Source of the DNA: Citrus sinensis
Taxonomy: Eukaryota > Streptophyta > Magnoliopsida > Sapindales > Rutaceae
Length of the DNA: 64,000 bases
Assembly (NCBI RefSeq): GCF_022201045.2
Contig: NC_068557.1
Location: 4,030,001-4,094,000, forward strand
Direction: 5' to 3'
Below, in pieces: positions 1 through 13,196 of this stretch (within the stretch, counting starts at the first letter, position 1; each line of letters starts with the position of its first letter). The translations under genes and the position numbers were made by a program. Under the pieces are notes generated by a model that was not told the DNA's origin, did no database searches, and was given only the letters and a program-made list of their open reading frames with translations.

Positions 1-279
1 ATCAATCCCATGAAAGAGTATATTTGCGGCTATTGCACACTATAGAATTTGCAACCACACTCATATTAAGGCTTAATTATAATCATTATTACATTTGTAA
101 TTTTCTCGGAAATGAAACATATTCTTTTGAGAAGTCTTCATTATCTCCTTAAATGAATTCAATGCAACATCAAATGAACAAATGGCATGCCATAGCAACC
201 ATAATCTTTTTAATTTGATTCATTAATTGATATTTTGGTGAGTCAATAGCTGGAGACAAAGTCAAAGAAAAATATAAAC

Positions 280-560
280 CACTACAAGAATATTGGTCTT
301 TAGCGACGCGACCAAACTATTTTTGTCACTGCAAGTATTTTTTACCGACGAAAAAGAACTTTTGTTGTTAAAATCATACTAGAAAAAATAACATTTAATT
401 ATCACTTTTAACGACCGAAATTAGTTTCGTCGCCAAAAAATTAAGCAGCAAAAAAAACGTTGGCGCCCAAACCTTTAGCAATTAAAATTTGATATATTGC
501 GACGAATAGTTTTTGTCGCTAAAAATATTTACCAAAATATTTTACAACCCATGAGAGCAT
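280..560. mobile_element. CACTA-type transposon terminus (fragment)
   Basis: The segment opens with CACTACAAGAATATTGG at 280, the standard terminal motif of plant CACTA elements. It is followed by repeated subterminal motifs built on GCGACGAA, GTCGCTAA and CCGACGAAAA in both orientations (about 300-520). No matching inverted end (CTTGTAGTG) was found in the next kilobase, so this looks like a truncated end. No transposase coding is visible. The right boundary is approximate. Confidence 0.5.
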
Positions 561-626
561 GAAAAACATTCTCAGTTCCCATAAAAATGGTGAAAAAGGG
601 GTATTATCTCATGAAGTACACACCTA

Positions 627-1280
627 ATACATTTACTAATTAGTAATCGAAATGAAATGAAATTGAAGTGAGAAATAAAAATCAGAATAAAACCTTTACT
701 TAAACAGTAAGAATCAAAATCGAAATATTTTTATCCTATAATTGGAATATTGTTGATATTGTTAATAATAACCAATAATAATAATAATAATCACCACCAG
801 CACCACCACCGCCGCTGACGATCAGCAATGGCAATGACCAGGCGGCGACATGCAGCGACTATCTGCAGTTTCGACGAACAACGTTTTGACGCAACAACCA
901 ACGACGATCTACTACGTTGGAGGCACCAATGACGAGCGATTTGCGACGCTGGCAATAAGGGCTGAGTTCACTCACGTCTGTTACTTCTAATCGAGGTTAC
1001 GGTTTTGCCATTTTCAAACTAATTTTTGCATTTTTTTTTTTTTCATTTTTGAATTGTGAATGCAGTGGGAATAATGAAAATTTGGTGCGGTTAAAAATGT
1101 CAGTTCGGCAATAGAATTTTAATTAACTCCCCCCTGGAAATCAAAACTCCCAGTAACAATTCCCAAATTAGTAGACTCACGCTACCTTAATTCTCATTCC
1201 CCGCTTTATTTTGGAAGTAAACAAATTATTGATTCTCATTTTTTTAATTTTCATTCCAATTACTAATAACTAAACACACC
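627..1280. mobile_element. Non-autonomous element with imperfect terminal inverted repeats
   Basis: The left end (about 629-680: ATTTACTAATTAGTAATCG and an A-rich follow-on) is an imperfect inverted match of the right end (about 1230-1277: CCAATTACTAATAACTAAAC). The interior at 780-1000 is unusually GC-rich for this window and begins with an (ATA)n/(CAC)n triplet tract at about 778-815. There is no long ORF. A short flanking AT-rich duplication of the Harbinger type is possible but could not be fixed exactly, so the superfamily is uncertain. Confidence 0.45.
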
Positions 1281-1706
1281 AATAATGAAATGTACATTAA
1301 AATTTCTTTGAACAAGCCTGAACTGAATTAGAACCAACAGAAAATCTGCAAAAGCATTTGATCATGAATTTACATGGCAGCTGTTTTTAACAAGAGCCAG
1401 CAACCTCTACTATGAATTTACATTTCTCACCCTCCACCACCCTCCACGCAAGGTACAAATTGGGGAAAAAATTAGGTTAAAAAAACAAAAATCAAGAGCG
1501 TAAGAAAGAAAAGCACAATCAAGCCCCTCTACATCTCTTTTACTCTTTATACCAATTCTCGTTTCCATCAATCTCTTTTTCTTCTTTTTTTTCCCCCTAA
1601 ATAAAAGATGGAAACCAAATCTAATTGATCAAAATATTGAACTCCATATAAATGGAGCAGAATTCTACACAGATCATTACATTTACAGATGATTGTTCTC
1701 CAAGTG
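1281..1706. other. 3' flank of the PRAF-like gene
   Basis: AT-rich DNA downstream of the stop codon at 1707 on the minus strand. It should contain the 3' UTR and polyadenylation region of the PRAF-like gene. No other gene, RNA or clear repeat was seen. Confidence 0.4.
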
Positions 1707-4700
1707 TTAATGACCAAAGTCCTCACTCCCAACACCAACACTTGACTTATCAATCATGCGTACATTGTATTGTTCATAAACTCTTGCTCTGTTCTCTGCC
1801 CACCACTGCTCTGCTTGTTTTTCACTAAACCGCTTCCGACTGTACAGAAAATATGGAAGAGAAAAAATAAATAAATTCTGCAATCATCATAAGTGCAACC
1901 ATCCCTAGGGCTACAATAAGATAGCCTGAGGAACTGTTGCATTAATGTCAAGGGGACCAAGGCAACTAGGCACTCTAAACACTTGTCTGAATATTGATTT
2001 CGAGCTTGTCTATATAAGGATGCCTAAATGGAATTTATATTAAACTAATTGTCAATAAATTGAGAGCACATTATTGTAAGGTTAAAAATAAAAGGCGCAA
2101 AAGTTACTAATGGGACCTAAGCCATTTCTTATCACTGGTTGTTGCAAGTTCACAATCTGATCTACATATACAGAGGCTTGTACAGGAACAATAACACAAC
2201 TGGGCGCTAGACATCATACCTGAAGCGAACTCTTTTAAGATCCTTGAGACCTCCTGGTAGTGAGGTAAGTGTTATATATACACCAGGCTCATCTTGCTCA
2301 ACCCATTCATTGTCGTTACGTGATTCACCTTCTTTTGTTCTGCTCCCATTTCTAGTTGCCGCTTCCAACTGGCCTTGTTTGGAACTACGATTACTGGCAG
2401 TGCTGGACCCATTAGCAAGCAAAAGGTTGTTTGATCCATCTGTGTCCGGTTCTTGAGCTGCTGTTTGACCACCTAGCCGGTCAATTGAAGCATTCGACAC
2501 ACCTATGGAAGCAGGACTGGAACTGAAGGAAGTAAATGTCGGTGATTTGATGTTCCTTGCTGTTCCAACTGGCAGTCTCTCAGCCATATCCTTTAACTAT
2601 TCAACAAGAAAAACAAAGGCATCATCAATATAAAGTGTGATTAATGCGTAAGCACAGTCGGTAAAACTAAAGAATCTAATCACCATCAAGAATCAAACAC
2701 CATGGTCTGCAGATACCTTTTTGCAAATGAACTTAGAACAGAATAAAGGAGCTAATTAGAACTTTATTTTGATGCCACTTACAAATAATTCCAAAAGACA
2801 TAATACTAGTGAAGAAAGAAAGCTGCCTTACTTGGGCAGTCAATGACTTAATCACTTCCTTTGCTGCTTTACATTTTGCAGTCTCTTCCCCTGCAATTGC
2901 TATCGCCTCCTTCAACTGTTTAGTTGTCCTTTCCAGCTCAACCTCTTGAAGTTGAGCTTTCCGACTAAGATTCTCCACCTGCCAGAGAGAGGGAGAGATC
3001 AGCATTCTGCCAAAGTAGAAAAAGAAGTTTAATATGGCTATTGGGGGAAAATAAATAAATAAATAGAGATTTTACTTAACAGCCTGCCTGCTCTAGAGAT
3101 AATACTCAATAACTAGCTCCAAAATGCAAATAACAATATTTAAGTCATTAAATAGTAACCTGTTTGGATCTTGAGGTCTAGATTCCATTCATTCATAATT
3201 TTCTAGAACTTACAGTTTCTAAAACCAAAAAAGATGCCTAAAGGATTTAGCATCACATAAAAAGCTTGTGAAATTGGACTAATAAAATTGAAGGGGTAAA
3301 GAAGATCTCTACACAAACTTCTAGCCATTAAATTTTCACGAAGGTCAAACAGATTGAACTCCAAACTATTACGTTTGCAATGCCATAGGCAATGAATCGA
3401 AAGGAATGACTGCATTGGACCTTTATTTTCATTTTGTTTATTTCCATTGGTCCTAGTGTAGATTTTAACAAACTTTGTGTTGAGTTATATCTCATTAAAT
3501 ATGGCTATGATTCTTGATTTCCTGATACTAAGGAGCATTGCTACATATATTTGGCTAATGAATTTTGGCTCTGAAACTACAATTAAAATAGAATTTAAAT
3601 AATCAAGCAGATGACCATGTAAAGCATCTATTTGCTAAACTTATTATTAATGCATAATGCAAGTATTTAGGAACTTCGCCCAATAAATCACTTATAATTA
3701 AATAAAAGCAAATACCTGTGCTCTTAATTTAATAACCTCTTGGCTGAGACTATCGTTGGTCCTTTTTGCATCATCCACAACGATTTTAGGCGAGGTAAGT
3801 CCTCCAAGGGTTGGGGTTGGTGTTGTCGAACGAGGTGGGCTGGGCCGTCTAGATATTGGCGATGTTGCTCGAGATACAATTCTCGACCCAGGAACTGAAG
3901 CTGAGAAGAACTTCTTGGATGAGCCAAACATGGGATTGAAAGATTTAGAAATATTGAGTGCTCCCCATTGCGAGCTTCCATTTGGAATAGGTGAAACTCG
4001 ACTGCTATTAAATTCTAGTTTCTTGTTTCTCTTGGATCTGCCTTCTGATTGCTTAAACGATTCCATCGAAGAAAATCTTGTAAGTTGTGCACGAGACCTA
4101 GAATCCAACTTCTCGTCTTTATCAATAAATTCATTAGGACCCTGATTGATGCTTCCTCTTCTACTTACAGAGGAATGTGATGAACCATCAGTGTCAAAGG
4201 TTTTTCTTAGTTTATTAAAACAATTATCACAGACGCGATAAGGTTTGTTGGGATTTGGTGCCATTGAAGCCTTTAGAGACTTCTTACTGCTGCATGAATG
4301 ACAAAAAACCAGTCCACAGTTATAACAATTATGACGTTTTCTTTTGAAATTATTAAATGGTAGGCGGCAACCAGAGCACATGGACTGATCAACACCAGAG
4401 ACCCACTTATGAAGGCAGATAGCTGCAGTAAAATTAGTACCACAGGCAATACTCTTGACTTGCTTGTCTTTCAGAGCTTCTACCAATGAAGGAGAATTTC
4501 TGTCATCAGTATCCCCATGACCAAGTCGACCATTGGCTCCCTTTCCCCAAGTATATACTTCAGTTTTTGAAGTCAAAACTGCAACATGATAAGAACCACA
4601 AGCAATTTCCTCAACGAAACTCTTAGAGAGCTTTCCTTCAACACGGTTTGGAAGCTTTCCATCAGCCTGTGGGTTTCCTAGCTGACCATATACTGGACTG

Positions 4701-7700
4701 CCCATAGTGTATACATGACCTGATGTTGTAAGTGCAACTGTCAGACTATGTCCACAGGCAACTCGACAAAAGTTCGGTTCAACAAGAGCAGCAACACAAG
4801 TAGGGACAAGTTTTGCTTCCTTGTCACCATGCCCAAGTCGACCCTTATCTCCATCTCCCCAGGTAAATAGCTTCCCTGAAGAGCAGTTGCTGGAACTTGA
4901 ATTCCCTACCATGACTTCAACAACAGCAGCAGTATGCCAAACACCACAAGCTGCTCGAACAGTTCTGAGCCCCTTAAGAGATTCCACTTCCCTTGGAATC
5001 GAGACACTTTTCCGATCTCCATGGCCCAAAACTCCAAATGTACCATCCCCAAAGGTAAACAGTTGCCCAGCTGAGGTTACAACAGCTGTGTGCCATGGTC
5101 CACAAGAGATAGAAGAGACATGTATGCCCTCCAAGGGTCCATTTACTCTTTTTGGAACCCAATGACTTACTTCATTTCCATGCCCAAGAAGACCAAAATT
5201 GTAAGTCCCATCACCCCACGTATACAAATCTCCAGACAGTGTTACCGCACAAGTATGATACTCACCACAAGCAACAAGCTCAATGTTCATATTACTGAGG
5301 GCATCAATAAGTTTTGGATGCAAAACATCAGAGTCCACACCATGCCCAAGCCTGCCTCCCGACTCCTCTCCCCAGGAAAAAACTTCTCCTTGCTTGTTTA
5401 CTAAGGCAGCATGTCGTCCACCACAGGCAATGTTCTGGACATCAAGTACCACTGCCGATTCCAAAGCCTTGGGCAATGAAGAATCCATTTTGACACCAAA
5501 ACAACTGCCAACTCTATTAAGTCCACCACCCAAAACACCATCCCCTGTGCCTTCCCCCCAAATAAAAACATCCCCCAAAGCATCGCCATCATCATGACCA
5601 GATCCTTGGCTTGATGAGCTAACAGCACTTGATAGGCTGACCCTAAAAGCATCCATTGCCATTGCCTTCATGTGACCATGTACACTATCTGAGCCTCCCG
5701 AAGAAAGAGAATGAACAGAGCCACTAGCCGTATCTGAGGGAAAGAAAGCTTTGGAGGGAACAGAATATAATAAAACATCTGAAAATGTTTTATCCAGACC
5801 ATTTTTAGGAGGACTGTCATATGGACTATGAAGACGAAGGTGATCTCCCCCATCCTGTGTTGAGGGGTAAAAGACACTCAATAATACAGTCTCACTGAAG
5901 GAAATAGAAAGATTAGGTAAATCGTTATACCTTCTGCAAGCTATCATTGCTACCGAATGGAGAATTCAAAGGAGAGCTTCTGCGAGTGTATGTTCTAGGA
6001 CTGTTTGCTTCAGATGGAATTCCATCACTCCTTGATTCTGTTCTCCACTTCCGATGATGACTACGTGAAATTAATGCTTTTAATCCACTAAACCATACCT
6101 CAGCTTCATCTTTATCTTTGCAAATCTAGTAACAAAATTCAGATCACTAAATTATGATAAAACTTCAACAATCAAATAATCTTTAAACCATCAATATAAA
6201 CACAATGAGAAAAGGTTAGAGTAGGAGGATCTTGTCAACAAGAAGACACCTAGCAAAAAAATAATAATGGAAAATAATGGAAGCCATTGAGTACAATGAA
6301 GAATGCTCTTACCAAATCCAGTGATCTGTCATTATAAATGAGAGAAAATGACTGGTATTCCTTCTCCGGTCTTGGATACCTTTGAAAAATAGGCTGGAAG
6401 ATATAATGGATATTTAATCAGCTTGTAGCATACCCCAAAAAAAAAAAGGAAAGAAGAAAAAGAGAGTAAAGCACCACATTATGAAATATGCTACAGAAGT
6501 CAACCACAAATGCCCCATGACTGTGATACTCAAAGCAAGAACAAACCAATTTAGCCACTGAAACTTGAAAGATAATCCAAAGATGTATATATGAACCAAT
6601 CAAGGTGCAATGTCAAGTGTCTGGGAACAAGTCCCAAGACTTGTGGAGGTACAGAGTGCACTTAGATTACTAGTGGTGACTAAAGGGTGAAGCTACAGGT
6701 ACAGAATTTTTAACCTTTCCCTCACTGAAAAGCATACTCACCCTCCCTATTAGTTTTTTGATCCAAATTTTTTTCATTGTTATATTTGTCTTCTTCTTTA
6801 GCTTGATTTATCCTCTTATTTTTACAGGACTCCTAAACCACATCATTATTATTAAATTTAAAAGGTTCTAGTTTCGATTTCAGTGAGACTGGCATCTCCC
6901 CATGGCCTTCTGTGGCCAAGTGATAGTTAACAACATCAATCATCAGTTTGAAATACTTACAGTGCGTTGTCCAGAGATGATTCGAGACACGTGGCTTAGT
7001 TTAAGGTGCTTCTCCTCTTTCCCTGAGAACCATATTAAAACAGACTCATCCTGAAAGGAATGACACAAATGAGCCATTCAGAATCTAGAATCAACAGTCA
7101 GCAGCACTAAAAATGGGAAATACTCTACTGAATTACAGACAAATTATTGGTCAGTGGTGCAAACTGGAGCATATAAATAGTGAGAAAAACTTTTAAAGAG
7201 ACGGGAATGGAATTATAAGGTTGCTAAATGATTCCCAATTCTAAAACCCTTACACAGTTTTATTGATGATTTTTCAGTAAGTTAATAACAATCACACAGT
7301 AAAGAGGAAAGATAAGGAATGCAAAAATGAACTTTTATTGACAAAAAAGCTGAAAAATATAAAGATGAAGAAGCATTATTCCTGTAATTTTGGACCAAAC
7401 TTACATTGGAAAGTCGGAAAGGACAAAACTTGGGCTTTCCCCTTCTTCCATATTTGAGCAGGCATGCCCCCTTTTTAAGAGCCGTAATAGCCTGTTTAAA
7501 AGATCATCCAATGTCAAATCTTAAGCATATGCCTCAAATTTGGGGGTGAAGAATAAAACTTATAACAAAGAGGTAGAGACAACGCCTAGAGGAAGTAAAT
7601 GGATATATAATCCTCAGTGCATATTCAATGATATGAAGATGTCAAGATTTCAGCAGCAATCAATAACTCTAACATATCTGCAATCCAGGATACACATAAT

Positions 7701-9262
7701 ATTAAAGGAACGCACGGCATCTGAAGTATGACCCACTTAAGATCACGACACACCAGCAGTTTTATTCCCTTTATTTCGTTTCTTAATCAACAATAAATCA
7801 CAAGCAGCCTACCCTCACAAAGCACCCCAGTATCAGTTTAGACATTTGCCTAGTTAACATCCAAACTCCAAACTACTCTTCGACAAGTTTTGATTATACT
7901 GGATTGCCAACAGAATAGGTAATTTTGGGTCCAGGAGAACAGGACTGCATTAGAATATTGTATTTCATTGTACAGTTTCACATCATTACTGCATCATGTA
8001 ATGTCCTAAAACCTCAAATTCTTCAAATGAAGCTTCTCTGACTTGGCAAGCAACAATACAGAACTTTCCTAGATCAACTCCATGAAGAGTGTATTGTCCG
8101 ACGATGATCACAATGTTTCAAAAGGAGAAATAAGAATAACTCATCCATTGGTTCTCTGTAGAAGAAATAAGAACAATATCATTCCAAGACAACTAAGCTA
8201 ACGACTAATTTATCTGTGGAGACCGGGCAAAAGAAAATTGCGAAGCAGTCTTACTTCTCCTGCACTTCCTGCACATGGCCTGGGTTACCCTCCTTAAGAA
8301 GCACTGTTGAATAGCCTAGGTTACCCTCCTTAAGAAGATAACAGTTGAGGAATATGAATACAACAACATTATCAACTCAACAAGTAAATAGATCCACATT
8401 TTATTTGTTCTAACCACTAGTATATTTCTCATTGTATAAAAGATAAGATACAGGAGAGATAATGTTGGAGTTCGAAAACTGATTTACTTTGATATTTTCA
8501 TCTTTATTTTTCATTGTTTTCAAAATCCCAGCTTGGTCCTGATGCAAGGACCCATTATTAGCAGAAGAGCTTAAGAATTTATGTCACTAGCTCCATTCTT
8601 CTTTTTCTCTGTTGCCTTCTTCATCTTTAGATACAGAAAACTAGAAGCCAAAAATTATATCCCATTTTATTCCTCATTTTAATTCCCATAGGGCTCAATT
8701 CTTTACTTAAATAGCGATCTTCCACACCCTGGTGTGACCTTTCAACAAACAAATCTCAATTATAACCAACCAAATATGGACTTGTCAAACTTGCAAATTT
8801 CAATCATAAGGATTCTACGACATCTTCTATTACTGTCACGAGCATTGCCAATAAATAAAATGATTAAACTATAACTTCTAGCAGCACAATAGCTGAATTC
8901 AAATACTAGACCTTAGTTTGTTTTCCCCACCTAAACTAAAACAGACAAACTTTCTCTCGCCCTTTCCCCTTCCTAAATTGCCACAAAAGCATTGCATAGC
9001 CAATGAAATCAAGTCACAGCTCAGACAAGACACCGGAAAATAAAGACACAAAATTTAAACATTCCTATGTTGCAAGTCATTGCAAAATGATCAACAAATT
9101 TAACTATATCACTACAATACTTTCTTCTTCATAACTGCATTCATAATTACAGCATGTAAATCAATTAATAAGAGGACGATTAAATAGTACCTGTTCAGTG
9201 TCCCTTTCAATGGAGCCGCCGGTTCGGCTAAGATCCGCAGCCATTCTATCGGTCCTTGACAT
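1707..9262 (-). CDS. PH, RCC1, FYVE and BRX domain protein (PRAF/RLD family)
   Basis: Nine coding exons on the minus strand: 9191-9262, 7405-7491, 6961-7050, 6313-6393, 5931-6125, 3716-5854, 2832-2978, 2220-2596 and 1707-1839. They join in frame to 1106 aa, the usual length of this plant family. Order of domains: PH (about 20-135), a Ser-rich linker, seven-bladed RCC1 repeats (about 265-640, repeated WG-G--G-LGHG patterns), a FYVE zinc finger (about 655-725, four CxxC pairs including NCYNC, FCHSC and VCDNC), a coiled coil (about 870-940) and a C-terminal BRX domain (about 1035-1090, [10 protein letters not shown] to [16 protein letters not shown]). Family members bind phosphoinositides. The RLD branch interacts through BRX with LAZY proteins in gravitropism and PIN trafficking, so an endomembrane or plasma-membrane role is inferred. 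A further non-coding exon is likely, since a TTTTTTTTAG acceptor lies at 9287-9289 just upstream of the ATG. No lesions seen. Confidence 0.93.
8283..8337. repeat. Short tandem repeat in intron 1 of the PRAF-like gene
   Basis: The word GGTTACCCTCCTTAAGAAG occurs at 8283 and again at 8319, a period of 36 bp. It lies inside the large first coding intron (7492-9190) and has no evident function. Confidence 0.6.
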
Positions 9263-9840
9263 TATAAGAAAAACTTGTCGAAACTCCTAAAAAAAAAATT
9301 ATCAACAGCACTAACAATCTTTGACTTTCAAGCTTGACTCATCCATTCTCAAAACCAAACCCTTCCTCCATTCATCAACTTATTTTCTCTCAAACTAAAC
9401 CCTAAATTCACTCCATCATTAAATACCTCCAAATCTCCCAAATTACTTAGCTCAATCATCACGATCACTCACTCAATTGCACCACCTGTGAAGTAAACTG
9501 TAGCTAAAAGCTGTAATAAAGCGCGAGCATTTCAGCTTGTGAAGAGTGAGGAAGAGTAAGTTTAGCGGGAGAATCGATCGGCAACGTAGTGTGAAAGTGA
9601 AAGTCTTGTAGGGGCCTGTTTGGTTAGCGAGAAAATCGGGGCGAGAAAGTGGGAGAAAATCTATGAGAAAATTTATATCATACGATCTGATCAGTTATAG
9701 TAGCCGCAGAATAGAGAGAGAGAAAGCTGGAAAGAGAGAGTTAGTAAAAATTAAAAACTAAAACAACAAAAAAAAAAATAACAAGCGGAGGAGGGAAAAA
9801 GAAAATGGAAATAAAGAGTGTAGAATAGGCTGATTCTGAG
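9263..9840 (-). promoter_or_regulatory. 5' UTR and promoter region of the PRAF-like gene
   Basis: This is the region upstream of the ATG at 9262 (minus strand). It has a probable 5' UTR intron: acceptor at 9287-9289, with a candidate donor CAG|GTGGTG near 9487. It also has a telo-box-like AAACCCTAA at about 9404 and GA-rich (GAGAGA) tracts at 9713-9745, as is common near plant transcription starts. The transcription start cannot be fixed from sequence alone. Confidence 0.4.
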
Positions 9841-9849
9841 TAGGGAATA

Positions 9850-10205
9850 GGATAACGCTAGTAATAACATTTGGCTTCCTTTATATTTTGATTTTTCTCA
9901 AATGAGGATATAATTTTTTCATTTATTTCAATTAATTCCCTAATTTGTTTCTTCCTTCTAAAATATCAAAATTATCCCTATGCATCGCCGGAGGTAACTG
10001 ACCTAGTCACCTAGGATGGCAATTTGGTATATATGGATATACTTATAGGTATTTGACCAGAGTAATCCCATTAGGTAAAATCTAGGAGGATTGATTTAGT
10101 ATATAAATGATAAACTTATTATAAATTTAGTATAGGCGTAGATGTGATAAAATATTTTATATTTACATATATTTGTTACAGACACAGTAGGTATTTTACT
10201 TTTTT
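9850..10205. other. AT-rich intergenic DNA
   Basis: No ORF, RNA gene or recognisable repeat was seen in this stretch between the PRAF-like gene promoter and the first SINE. Confidence 0.4.
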
Positions 10206-10215
10206 AAGTATGTAC

Positions 10216-10496
10216 AAATGTGAGGGAAGGGGTTCGAGTCTCCGCAGACGCATTGCAGGGGTTTAATTTAAATATCCTTCCTTGGAGTCCCAGAGCTTGA
10301 GTGAAGGCAGTCTTTCTCCCAGTAGGGGGGTTGACGTCCCTCGAATATTTGAGAGGGTTAAAAAATCTGAGCGGTGTCATATCAGTTTTAATGTCAACAG
10401 GTCTCAGTATATATCTATATGATTGTACATATCAGTTATACTCTCATGTAATATGAGTTATAATTTGAGCAATAGTCTCATGTCATCAAAAAAAAA
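10216..10496 (+). mobile_element. tRNA-derived SINE, 5'-truncated copy
   Basis: The element starts just before a Pol III B-box-like word (GGTTCGAGTCTC, about 10231) and ends in an A tract (10488-10498). It is flanked by a direct repeat AAGTATGTAC at 10206-10215 and 10497-10506, consistent with target-primed insertion. The body is clearly related, in the opposite orientation, to 25714-26003 and 27986-28276. Those copies keep an A-box head (TAGCCCAAGTGG) that this copy lacks. Confidence 0.75.
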
Positions 10497-10583
10497 AAGT
10501 ATGTACTTTGTGTTCAAACTTTCAATAAACTTATATTCAATTTGGAAACTAAATTCACTTGTATTCATGTTTAGGAGGTTTTA

Positions 10584-11067
10584 GGGGTTGTTTGATATAA
10601 GTTTTTATTTGCTCATTATTCATTTTATAAGAATAGTTAGGCCTTAGTAACAATGTATATTTTTATTCCTATGAAAATAGATCATAACCATTTTACGATG
10701 TTAACAAAAAGTTAGAAAATATAAAATCTTTGTTTGGGAGACTCACCATTGCTTTTGTAAAATAATTACATGCAGATTGTAGATTTGGTACTATTGTTAA
10801 TGGTCTTTTGCCTCTTTTTTCTTAATTGTTTCTACTATTGTGCCTTCTAAATATAATTACTCGTGGGTCTATTAAAATTATATTGTATAATTTTTTTCAC
10901 TAACTTTTAATGTCCCTATATTACTAAACAAATAACCAAATGTATTTTGAAATAATATTTTAAAAACAGACCACCAAATATATTTTTTAATTCACCAAAT
11001 ACTAATTATATCTATATTATAGAATAATTATAAAAACATCATTTAAAAAAGAATACCAAATGCACTC
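10584..11067. mobile_element. Tourist/Harbinger-like MITE
   Basis: The ends are imperfect inverted repeats: GGGGTTGTTTGATAT on the left, and GAGTGCATTTGGTAT reading inward from the right. The element is flanked by TTA on both sides (10581-10583 and 11068-11070), the PIF/Harbinger target preference. The interior is AT-rich with no coding. The inverted-repeat match is only about two thirds of positions, so this is an old copy. Confidence 0.5.
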
Positions 11068-11836
11068 TTAACTTCTCATTATCCAAAGGTACGGGGAGAA
11101 GAATTTCTCACATAATTAATTGAACTAATCTGAAAGATCCTCAGAAATTTTATTATTGTAAATACTAGCAGATTCGTAATAAAATATTCCAAAAAAAAAA
11201 AGGTTAAAGGAAAAAGTACAATAGTTATTTTTTCCGTCAATTCAACGGGCTTAAAGGGCCTTCTTGACATATATGCATGAACTGTGTCCTCGCTTCGTTC
11301 GTTATAAACTTTAGGGATCTATATGATAATATCCGAAAAAATTTCTTTATTCCTCCCTTGTTTCATGCTGTCGCTGCCGTAATTTTCTATTTTCCTATTT
11401 TCTTGTCTTGTTTTTCAGCTGCTTGGCGACAGAGAAAACAGAAAACTTCGTGACACGGATGTAGGCATACTGGATTTTAATTCCAATTCCACATTCAAAA
11501 TTTAGATCAATTTAAAAATTGCAAGAATCGAATTGATTAATCGTGGTGGCCTCTACATTTATTACCAATGTTTATTTGATTAATTTAAATATTACTAAAT
11601 TAAAAACTAATTCATAGGAATATGAATTTGTTATGTTTTTTCTAGAATAAGTGAATAAAAATAAATTTATTTTTTCTACTACAAAAGAAAATTTGTAACT
11701 CAAGCTTGAAAAGGCATGAGTGTGAGTCTGGTGGGCTCATTCCCTTTGAATAAAGGTAGACATCAGTCGAAATATTAATGGGAGCAAATTTCTAAGCGAA
11801 TACTTGATAGGCTTTTGTTATAAAATGTGTGTATCT
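11068..11836. other. AT-rich intergenic DNA
   Basis: I see no gene. Short open frames here lack recognisable motifs and sit in low-complexity AT sequence. Confidence 0.4.
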
Positions 11837-11853
11837 AAAGTCTTTATAAATTT

Positions 11854-12065
11854 AATAAAGTGTTAGCTCCACTGGCAATAGAGTCTCTTTAAATGGCTTG
11901 ACTGAGTTTGCTCCTCAGTTCAAGTCACAGAGAAGTCGTCTTTGTTGAGAGAACCTGTGCCTCTCGGTTCGAGCAGGGACTTCTAGTCTAGGTTGTGGTA
12001 CGGGTTTAAAGGTGTCTCCCACAGTTGGGGCCCTCCCCATGATACCTCGTGGTCAAAACAAAAAA
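11854..12065 (+). mobile_element. tRNA-derived SINE, apparently full length
   Basis: The element carries an A-box-like word (TAGCTCCACTGG, about 11864) and a B-box-like word (GGTTCGAGCAGG, about 11977), and ends in an A-rich tail (12057-12068). It is flanked by a 17-bp target-site duplication, AAAGTCTTTATAAATTT at 11837-11853 and the same with one mismatch at 12066-12082. The body is not evidently the same family as the SINE at 10216-10496. Confidence 0.85.
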
Positions 12066-12082
12066 AAAGTCTCTATAAATTT

Positions 12083-12726
12083 CAAATTATAATACATTTT
12101 TAGATTAAAACAGTTTTATTGTATATATTACTCAAGTTCTAGCCTTCACAAAGGGACACAAATTTTTGAATAATCTTTTAATGTAAATTAGGACAATATT
12201 AACTTGTGAAAATTAAGCCTTCTATTTTCTAAAATGTATTGTATATTTGTTCTTCGATTTATAATATGTACAATATATTTCGAAAATCATATCTTTCATT
12301 TAAATCTTAAAAAAAATGAAAAATGAAAAAGCAAGCCATATGTAATAGGAAAAGTCGCATTGGAAAATAAAAACCCACTTGATAATTCAAGAGATAATTT
12401 GGCAAAAGAAGACTTTTGAAATATGGTATGGATGGACTAACAAAAGTGCATGTGCAAGGTGGGTTGATTTCTCACTCACAAACCTCCATAATGGCCCCCA
12501 AAGCAAAAGATCACACATTCTTTTACAACTCCAATTGATTACGACCAACACTATGAGAATTGCACTTTTTATGATAAAAAAAGTAATGGTCCTAACTAGT
12601 GATCACAAGCCCATCATCCTCTCTACCACAAACACATTTAAAAGGCCACGAGACCAGCCTGTTTCCTTTTTTCTTTATGTTGCATGCAAGTCATTGACTC
12701 TAATTGAAGTTTGTATTCATTTTTGT
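12083..12726. other. Intergenic DNA with no supported gene
   Basis: A 122-codon open frame exists in this stretch on the plus strand. It has no recognisable domain, no homopolymer-free codon pattern and no supporting signals, so I do not call it a gene. Confidence 0.4.
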
Positions 12727-12976
12727 GCAAGTCTTTTTTCTTACTAGCCTACCAATAATACAATCCCCTCCAATCTGACATTAATTAGCCTACCAATAAT
12801 ACAACCCTAAAAATTACAGTTTCTTTTAATTATTGTTTGAACTCCAAGATCAAAGGGCAGAACTATGTGTGTACATTGGGTTCGTGGTATATGGCCCCCA
12901 GGTTTAAAAAAAATTCTCAGAAAACTTAAGGGAATGTGTGGAAATTTTACCAATTTCTATGTGTTGTTTATATTTA

Positions 12977-13196
12977 GGGTGCGTTTGGAATTGATGTTAA
13001 GTAGCTGTAACTTAAAAATTAAAGTACTAAAGTGTTTGGTAAACACTAGGTGCTGTAGTTTGAAAGTTATTTTGATATGATTTTTCACTTATATGATTAA
13101 AAATTTATTATATATTTACTAATTTTGTCAAAATTATTATTTAAAATTTATATTTACTGCATATTATTAATTTTTATCTTATAATTACAACTTTTT
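12977..13196. mobile_element. Half of a Tourist-like MITE (same family as 45916-46187)
   Basis: A TTA at 12974-12976 precedes GGGTGCGTTTGG and a body (GTAGCTGTAACTT, then AT-rich) that matches one end of the complete MITE at 45916-46187. The other inverted end is absent. The element appears interrupted by the CACTA-like material that follows. Confidence 0.5.

Noticed and set aside
3756..5877. Several open frames on both strands overlapping the large RCC1/FYVE exon
   Set aside because: They are other-frame shadows of a long, well-supported exon with clear domains.
12379..12747. 122-codon plus-strand open frame
   Set aside because: No domain, no promoter or homologous copy evident, and AT-rich composition like the surrounding non-coding DNA.
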